This document shows positions 1 to 5,037 of a DNA stretch of 5,037 nt, piece after piece (position 1 is the stretch's first letter; each line of letters opens with the position of its first letter). The stretch comes from Gammaproteobacteria bacterium. Lineage in GTDB: Bacteria > Pseudomonadota > Gammaproteobacteria > S012-40. Made by a program: the position numbers and the translations under genes. Location: assembly GCA_029857925.1 (NCBI GenBank), contig JAOUGF010000207.1, positions 1-5,037 of the forward strand. The letters run 5' to 3'. The notes beneath the pieces were generated by a model that was not told the DNA's origin, did not search any database, and worked only from the letters and a program-made list of their open reading frames with translations.

Positions 1-603
1 TTAAGCGCGGTCGGGTTTTTCGCACCTGCTGCCACCGTCATGTTGAACGTCACACCCTATACGCATATTGCTACGGGCTTGGCTGAATACTACATCAGCA
101 AAAAGATTTCCGTTAGCCAAGCGATTATCGACGCCAATGCCGCAGTCTCCCGCCTATTGGGACGAGGCATAGATGTGTTAGCCACACGTCCTTTCGATGC
201 GATGTACGCCGATCGTACCGCCACGTTACTCACCAAAGAATATGCCTACGGCTTATATACAAGCGCGTTTTCCGCCTACGCTAAAACGATCAGCGACATG
301 AGCAACGCCGTTGCCTTCCAGAGTATTACCGCAATTGGGCTCGCGCAACGGATGTATAAAGACATTAAAGACGACGGATTGCTCGACGGCGTGGTTTACT
401 ACTCGATGAGTCTAAGCGGCGAACGCAAACGGGATACGCTGGAATACGGTAGTGTGCAATTGAACAGCGTCAATTACCGTCACGGGCTGGCGCAGGGGAT
501 ATTAAAAATTGCGTCGGTGCGCGATCAAAGTGTGCGCCTGAGTTTTGAAGAGATGGTGCATCAGGCGCACTATTTCGCCGAAAACACGGATAGTCTATTT
601 GGG
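1..603 (+). other. Helical module A (VTPYTH...DGLLDGV), N-side truncated by the window
   Basis: Residues 1-201. After a short hydrophobic lead-in comes VTPYTHI (17-23), then predicted helices at about 20-34, 37-54, 82-101 and 105-124, the signature DGLLDGV (125-131), a short beta stretch ending in NYR (158-160) and a last helical part to about 200. It aligns over its whole length with module B (661-842): VTPYTH, A-x-A-x-x-x-x-L, Q-x-x-Y-x-x-x-x-x-DGLLDGV, L-x-x-G-x-V-x-L and YR recur in the same order at an offset of 642-644 residues. The beta lead-in seen before module B probably lies upstream of the window here. I do not know a named family for it; from memory similar segments occur in large Ig-repeat proteins of gammaproteobacteria. 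Function is unknown. Confidence 0.75.
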
Positions 604-3600
604 ACGGACGGACCCGCGCCGTTTGACGCAGACCCGCCGGTGTTCGCCGACGCAAGCGAGTTGGATATCGTCGCGTCACGTACTGAGACGGATATGCTCG
701 GCGGCACCATTATCTTTGTCACGTATTATGTAGATGTCAGCGATTCCACTGGTGTGCATCGGGTTGCGGTGACGTTGGATGGCACTCAAAGCGTGTTGAG
801 TGACAATATCGTTCCTAACGGGAATCGCATTGAACTCGCGGTCACCGGTAGTAGCGGCGTCGGGGCGGGTCACCACACGTTGACGTTCGTGGCCACGGAC
901 ATGCTCGGCAATCAGTCCACTAAAACCTATAATATTTTCCTGCCGGACGGCAAACCCACCGTGAGTCTAAAATCTCCGACACTCACCAATCAACCTACCT
1001 ACCGTGCCTTTGGCCTGTATACGGATGACGGCGGCGCCGGTATCGATGCAATCTCGGTTGCGGTCGATACACGAATGTTCATCGCCCGCCTAGATGTTGC
1101 GAAGATGACCTGGGAGGTGGATGTACCGTTGAGTCCGGGCGCGAACGTGTTGGCGATTAGGATAACCGATAAATTAGGAGGTTATCGAGAAATCGAAAGG
1201 ATGGTCACGCTCGATAATCAAGCGCCTGATTTGATGATGGCATACAGCAATGTCGAGTTTTATCGTAACGGGGCAGCGTCTGCGGGAAATTTGTTTAACG
1301 CCGATGCGCACAGCGACCCCCTTTATGTGCCAGCGTCACGCGTGGGTTATGCGAACCCCACTGCGCCGATTGCAGATTTTGACGCGCTTAAAATTCCCTA
1401 TTATGTGTTGACGGTCAGCGATAAGACAACGCAAACCGTCGCAACGACAAATGCGGCGTCGAGCATCAACGTGCGCGTAAGATATTCTGTAGGTGGTAAT
1501 GTCGTTACGGAATTTAGAACCTTGCGTACGTCTGGCGCAACCGACGTCGCGGGGGAGGCCAGATATGTATTTCCGTTAATACGCCAGACATTAGCGGATA
1601 ATTGGTATGAAGCAGGCCCTGGAGACGTGCACGAATTGTTGATAGAAGTGCAGGATACGGCGGGGAATGTTACGACTAAGCAGGTCGAGTTTAAGGCCTT
1701 TTTTGATGTGCCTCAGTTGCAAATACGGTCAAACATTAAAAAAGGCCGGGTCGTGGTTCACACCTTTAATCAGGGTGCTCAGGGCGGTCGTGTAGGCGCA
1801 TGCGTGACCGATACGCAAGGCCAGTGCGGCGCGCGCCTGTTAGTGGACGCACAAATGTTGCACGTTTCGATCAACGATGGTCTATACGCGGAATATGCAA
1901 CCAATGTTGATGCACCGTTGTTGTCGGGTGAAGTACTGTCCAGCGTGGTTGATTATCGCGGTGGCGACGCAAGCGCCGTGGTGACGCCTTATACACATTT
2001 AGGCGTTGGCTTGATCCAGCACGGCGTCGGCGAGGGCCTGACCGATGCACAGGCCTATGCGCAGGCGGTTGCCAACTTAAAGGATATTTATGGTTTTGAT
2101 GTATTTACCACGGTTCCGGCAGATGCGTTGCGGTTGACACTTACCGCGACACCGTTAACGGCGGCAGGTCGTTACGCCGCATTGTTGGCGGGCTTGTCAG
2201 AATGGACGGCGAAGGTCGGCGCGCTGGCGGGTACCTCGCCGCATACCCTCCATACCTCGGTGGGTGCGGCTCAAAAATTCTATGCGGACGCGCTAGCCGA
2301 TGGATTATTGGATGGCGTGGGATTAGACGCAAACGGTGAACCGCTAGCGCTTACGTTTGGAGGCGTATCGCTGGATGGAAACGTCTATCGCTTTGAAATC
2401 GCATCGGGTGCGCTGAATTTTATCGCACGCAACTATGCGCTTAGTGGGCCCGTGATGCAGCAGGTGCTAGACAGTTTGCAAACCGTTGCAACGAATAATA
2501 ACGGTGTCTTTGCCGGACGATCACCAACCGCGTTAAATGCGCAAAATCCTATCATATCGCTGCTCTCGGCAACGACGACGTCGCAAGCGAGCTATCCGAT
2601 CAAACTCCGTGTGACGCCGTTGAGCGTGGCGGTGGGTGCGGTCAACATCGGTGGAGTGGCGGCGGTGCAAACCACGCCTAATGTATGGACTGCAGATGTA
2701 GCCCTTACGCAAACGGGGCGCAATACGCTAGTGGTGCGTGTGTTTGACAATGCGTCCAATCAGATCATGTCACAAGATATCTTTATTTTGCGGGATGCCG
2801 GGGGCCCTGTGCTTAGCATTACCCATCCCAACGCGTCTACAAATTTCAATGTGAGCAATCCAGATTTCACCCTGGGAGGCACGGCGACGGATGAAAGCGG
2901 TGTCGCAAATGTCAGTATCCGTTTGGGCATGGATGCCGCGCAACCGGTCCCGTTGGTATCTTCCGCGTGGACAGTAAGCTTGCAATTGCTCACGGGCGTC
3001 AATGACATTGTCGTCGAGGCAAAAGACACACTGGGGAATAGCACGCAATTGCAGGTGCGCGTCATCTACACCCCAAGTGTTGATACTGTACCCCCGTTCA
3101 TAGAAATACAGTCCCCAAAAGATGGAATCTGGATCAATACCGCCACCACGCGATTGACCTACGCGGTAACAGAAACAGTGTCCCTCCCCGTGAGCACTGT
3201 GGTTCAAGTCAATGGTCATATCGTCACACCCGACGCACAAAACATGATCCCAATCCCCTTCGAAGGGACAAAACCCTATGCCAGTGCGAATATCGTCACT
3301 GTATTCGCGACGGACGGCGTGGGTAACATGGCGAGTAAAAGCGTGCGGGTAAACCGAGATGCCACGCCACCGGTATTGCGCGGAGTTGTTGCACCTAGCG
3401 CCGTTGCGGTCGCCAGTGTGGATTTCTCTGTGCAGGTGGTGGAGTTGCAGCTGCAAAAAATCGCAGTCACCGCACAGGCCTCTGGCAGCGTTCCAGTGGC
3501 AAGTGAAATAATTTTAGACACAACGTTTTCCTCCACGGTTACCTCAACAGCGGGTCACCTTACGTTTAATGCGGCAACCGGTGTATTAACCGGAACTATC

Positions 3601-5037
3601 GGCTTGGGTTCCGGTGCCAATACGGTTGTCGTATCCGCGACCGATATAGCCGGAAATGTGTCTAACGTGCCGTTCAATGTGATAGTGGATGCACAGGCGC
3701 CCCTGGTACGCATCGCAAATTCAGGATTGATTACCAATAGCAATGTGGTCACCAATCAAACGGCATTGCGCATTGCGGCGGATGACAGCGCGACCGGAAG
3801 CAGCGGTATTGCGAGTGTTACGTTTACCGGCGGAGGGAGCACGAATGCGCGGGTCGTCACGGCCAACCTTGGCGGTGTCTATACAGATAGTTATGTCCAG
3901 ACTACCGATGGAATTTATACCTACAAGGTGGTTGCGATAGACAACGCGGGCAATAAATCCGCTGAGTTTTCTACGACGCTGCAATTGGATAAAACTTCGC
4001 CTGTCGTAAATGCGATTCCGCTCAGTGTAACGTCCGCCACGCTTAACGGGTCGATCATCGAGAGCAATCTTGTGAGTTTGACGATCAACGGAGTGAATAC
4101 ACCGTTTAGCCAGACGGGTGTGAGCAATGCATTTACCTATACACTGATTGAAGGATTAAACAATTTATCATTGGTTGCGACGGATAGCGCGGGAAATTCA
4201 ACCTCCGTAACGACGGCGGTGACCTTTACCCCACCTGATGTGTTGCCGCCGACGTTGAGCGTGCCGACAAATTTTAGCGTGACAGCCACACCTGTCGTCG
4301 TTTCTGGTACCGCAAGTGATGCCCATCCCGGTACGGTCTCGGTTGTCAATACAACAACGGGACAGCCAGGTACGTTGGTGAACGGCTCCACTTTTTCCAA
4401 TTGGTCAGCCAGCGTGCCCTTGGTGCAAGGCACCAATGTCATTCGTGTGACAGCGTCCGATACGGCGCTCAATACTACCGCTGGTACGGTAACGGTAAAC
4501 TACACGCCACCTGTTGCGCCTGCACCTGCACCGACGCCAGTGTCAACTACAACGCCGACAGCGTCGCCGACGCCTGCACCGACAACCGGTGGTACTACGA
4601 CTGGCGGTACAACTACAACTGGAACCGGCACCACGAGCGGTACCACCACGGGTACAACGACGGGGGGAACCGGCACGATGGGTGGTACTACCACCGGTAC
4701 CACGACGGGGGGGGCCGGCACCACGGGCGGTACCACCACGGGTACCACGACGGGGGGAACCGGCACGATGGGTGGTACGACCACCAGCGGCACTACGATG
4801 ACCGGAGGTGGTACTTCGACTACGGGGGGCGGGACGACGCCCACCACGGGAGGCACAACATCAGGTGGCGGTACCTCGATGGGGGGGAGTGGCACGACAA
4901 GCGGTGGCGGTACTTCCATGGGAGGTTCTACCGCTACGGGTGGCGCAACGACGACGGGCGGTGGCGGTTCTACAGCGAGCACCGGGGGAACGAAATCCGG
5001 TGGGGGTGGCACGACGACGGGCGGGGGCGGAAGGACG
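1..5037 (+). CDS. Giant multi-domain Ig-like repeat surface protein, partial at both ends
   Basis: Frame 1 runs 1679 codons without a stop, so the gene enters and leaves the window; start, signal sequence and any C-terminal anchor are not visible. Order of parts: helical module A (1-201), three Ig-like domains (210-566), a two-cysteine beta segment (about 570-660), helical module B (661-842), seven Ig-like domains (849-1502), a Pro/Thr linker (1501-1528) and a Thr/Gly tail (1529 to the edge). Ten copies of an A-x-D-x-x-G-N-like motif recur, mostly 81-110 residues apart, as expected for stacked bacterial Ig-like (Big-type) domains. Only two cysteines (601, 609) occur, which fits an exported repeat protein. 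No enzymatic motif is seen. The coding frame is certain; an extracellular structural or adhesive role is inferred from architecture. It could instead be a secreted matrix protein or the binding part of a larger enzyme whose catalytic domain lies outside the window. Confidence 0.95.
628..1215 (+). other. Ig-like domains 1 and 2
   Basis: Residues 210-317 and 318-405. Each opens with a Pro-containing entry strand (DPPVF at 211; KPTV at 318), shows alternating hydrophobic beta strands and closes with an A-x-D-x-x-G-N-type turn. The first turn is ATDMLGN (298-304). The second, ITDKLGG (388-394), has Gly in place of the final Asn. Domain 1 also carries YYVDVSDSTGVHRVAVTLDG (242-261), the loop-and-strand pattern typical of these domains (D-x-S-G-V then a strand naming the ligand-free edge). 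Together they link module A to the longer third domain. Boundaries are approximate because they rest on strand pattern and motif spacing only. Confidence 0.7.
1216..1698 (+). other. Ig-like domain 3, unusually long (about 160 residues)
   Basis: Residues 406-566. It starts with the usual entry (NQAPDL, 406-411) and ends with VQDTAGN (550-556), but the distance between the closing motifs of domains 2 and 3 is 162 residues, against 81-110 in the uninterrupted runs elsewhere. The extra sequence around 418-470 is rich in Tyr, Asn, Ala and Asp and has few obvious strands, so it may be an insertion into the fold. Alternatively two degenerate domains may be fused here. It directly precedes the cysteine-bearing segment and helical module B. 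Confidence 0.6.
1708..1980 (+). other. Beta-rich lead-in segment with the only cysteine pair
   Basis: Residues about 570-660. Strands such as LQIRSN and RVVVHTF are followed by GACVTDTQGQCGARLL (599-614), where C601 and C609 sit seven residues apart around a D-x-x-G turn, and then by short strands up to the VTPYTH start of module B. The G-x-x-V-x-x-C-x-T-D-x-x-G-x-C layout resembles the beta-sandwich inserts (carboxypeptidase-regulatory-like) found in some surface proteins, but I cannot assign a family. A disulfide between the two cysteines is plausible for an exported protein, though it is inference. The segment seems to form a unit with module B, and the hydrophobic start of the window (LSAVGFF) may be the end of an equivalent unit before module A: compare LSSVVDY at 646. 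Confidence 0.55.
1981..2526 (+). other. Helical module B, duplicate of module A
   Basis: Residues 661-842. It opens with VTPYTHL (661-667), followed by predicted helices at about 664-673, 681-698, 722-744 and 751-766, DGLLDGV (767-773), a beta stretch with VYR (795-797) and a final helical part to about 835. The segment AAQKFYADALADGLLDGV (756-773) matches LAQRMYKDIKDDGLLDGV (114-131) of module A. Codons differ throughout (for VTPYTH: gtg acg cct tat aca cat against gtc aca ccc tat acg cat), so the duplication is old and was kept at protein level. The D-G-x-L-D-G element might bind a cation, but there are too few acidic residues in register to claim an EF-hand. Function unknown. Confidence 0.75.
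2545..4506 (+). other. Array of seven Ig-like domains (domains 4-10)
   Basis: Approximate domains in residues: 849-932, 935-1025, 1031-1120, 1123-1230, 1231-1330, 1331-1411 and 1416-1502. Most begin with a Pro-containing entry (GGPVL, VPPF, TPPVL, QAPLV, TSPVV, LPPTL). The closing motifs are VFDNASN (914), AKDTLGN (1007), ATDGVGN (1103), ATDIAGN (1213), AIDNAGN (1312), ATDSAGN (1393) and ASDTALN (1485). Asp-to-Asp spacing is 93, 96, 110, 99, 81 and 92. Strand patterns such as G-x-N-x-V-V-V-x-A-x-D before each motif are typical of bacterial Ig-like domains that build rigid rods in adhesins and in exported carbohydrate-active proteins. The repeats have diverged strongly from each other, so this is not a recently expanded array. 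Ligand unknown. Confidence 0.8.
4501..4584 (+). other. Pro/Thr/Ala linker
   Basis: Residues 1501-1528, with alternating Pro and Ala (VAPAPAPTP) followed by Thr/Ser/Pro (STTTPTASPTPAPT). Such linkers are extended, flexible and common between folded extracellular domains, and they are frequent targets of O-glycosylation in some bacteria. Here it separates the last Ig-like domain from the Thr/Gly tail. Confidence 0.8.
4624..4803 (+). repeat. 45-nt tandem repeat, four units in a 90-nt higher-order pattern
   Basis: Units start at 4624, 4669, 4714 and 4759, each 15 codons with the protein pattern T-G-T-x-x-G-T-T-T-G-T-T-T-G-G. Units 1 and 3 share a version with ACC ACG at codons 3-4; units 2 and 4 share ACG ATG GGT GGT. 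Units 1-2 and 3-4 therefore form a 90-nt pair. Comparing the pairs position by position, the first 72 nt differ at four sites, after which unit 4 diverges. The period is a multiple of three, so gain or loss of units keeps the reading frame. Confidence 0.85.
4707..4714 (+). repeat. 8-G homopolymer within the coding repeat
   Basis: Eight consecutive G at the junction of the second and third 45-nt units. The equivalent junctions (4662-4669 and 4752-4759) read six G followed by AA; here two adjacent A-to-G differences extend the run. Loss of one G moves translation to the frame that meets TGA at 4799-4801 after 28 residues. A second run of seven G lies at 4881-4887. Confidence 0.85.
4861..4938 (+). 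repeat. 39-nt repeat, two copies coding SGGGTSMGGS
   Basis: Copies at 4861-4899 and 4900-4938. The first ten residues are identical (SGGGTSMGGS), while the last three differ (GTT against TAT). Within those ten codons I count nine nucleotide differences, all synonymous, including two Ser codons that switch between the TCN and AGY classes. Confidence 0.8.

Larger units (their letters stand above)
4585..5037 (+). repeat. Low-complexity Thr/Gly-rich tail, open at the window edge
   Basis: Residues 1529-1679. By count 127 of 151 residues are Thr or Gly (about 84%); the rest are mainly Ser (12) and Met (5), plus four Ala and single Pro, Lys and Arg. Charged residues are absent until K1665 and R1678. 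Blocks of TTT, GG and GT dominate in the first half and GGG/GGGG in the second, so composition drifts toward Gly. A hydrophilic, uncharged, Thr-dense chain suggests a flexible stalk or a glycosylated region; that is inference. The coding strand is strongly G-rich with many G runs. The tail continues past the window, so its length and any anchor are unknown. Confidence 0.9.

Noticed and set aside
361..393. D-rich DGLLDG element as an EF-hand or dockerin calcium loop (also at 2299-2319)
   Set aside because: The acidic residues are not in the 1-3-5-12 register of an EF-hand, and copy B lacks several of them.
1176..1203. AGGAGG followed by an in-frame ATG at 1201, a possible internal translation start
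   Set aside because: Spacing from AGGAGG to the ATG is 19 bases, too long for a normal ribosome binding site, and the site falls inside the strands of Ig-like domain 2.
2770..3456. Minus-strand open frame of 228 codons
   Set aside because: It lies opposite the uninterrupted frame-1 gene in a region with clear Ig-like periodicity, and its translation shows scattered Cys, His and Arg with no domain pattern.
4514..4801. Plus-strand frame-2 open frame, Arg/Pro-rich, 95 codons
   Set aside because: It is a shadow of the tandem repeat. It matters only as the frame entered if one G is lost from the 8-G tract.
4500..5012. Minus-strand open frame coding a Pro/Val-rich 170-residue repeat protein
   Set aside because: The PPVVVP repeats are the reverse complement of Gly/Thr codons (GGN, ACG) in the tail, so a long antisense frame is expected from composition alone.
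4585..5037. CRISPR array or ice-nucleation/antifreeze repeat
   Set aside because: There are no spacers between constant repeats; all units code in frame. The Thr pattern does not match the known 16-residue ice-nucleation repeat or regular T-x-T ice-binding ladders.

Overview
The whole window lies inside one very large protein-coding gene on the + strand. Frame 1 (codons starting at 1, 4, 7 ...) is open from the first base to the last: 1679 codons, no stop, and neither the true start nor the true stop is inside the window. I translated it by eye. The product looks like a secreted or cell-surface repeat protein: two copies of a mostly helical module, a ladder of about ten immunoglobulin-like beta domains, a Pro/Thr linker and a Thr/Gly tail. 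No catalytic motif is recognisable.

Layout in residues of the visible part. 1-201: helical module A, cut at its N-side by the window edge. 210-566: three Ig-like domains, the third unusually long. About 570-660: a beta-rich segment with the only two cysteines in the visible protein. 661-842: helical module B, a clear but diverged duplicate of A. 849-1502: seven more Ig-like domains, most closing with an A-x-D-x-x-G-N-like motif. 1501-1528: Pro/Thr/Ala linker. 1529-1679: a tail that is about 84% Thr plus Gly, containing a recent 45/90-nt tandem repeat and an older 39-nt repeat, still running at the window edge.

The architecture suggests a bacterium, most likely Gram-negative, with mid-range base composition (GC slightly above half by eye). 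From memory, similar VTPxTH-type modules beside Ig-like repeats occur in large surface proteins of gammaproteobacteria such as methane or sulfur oxidisers; that placement is tentative and unchecked. The plausible role is a long rod (Ig domains) on a flexible, possibly glycosylated stalk, with the helical modules as candidate binding or structural units. Adhesion is inferred from architecture only.

I see no second gene, RNA gene, promoter, terminator, insertion sequence or CRISPR array. Shorter open frames on the minus strand and in other plus frames are shadows of this gene. The items most worth a second look are the duplicated helical module, the tail repeats (one young at DNA level, one kept at protein level despite synonymous divergence), and an 8-G tract where loss of one base would truncate the protein.
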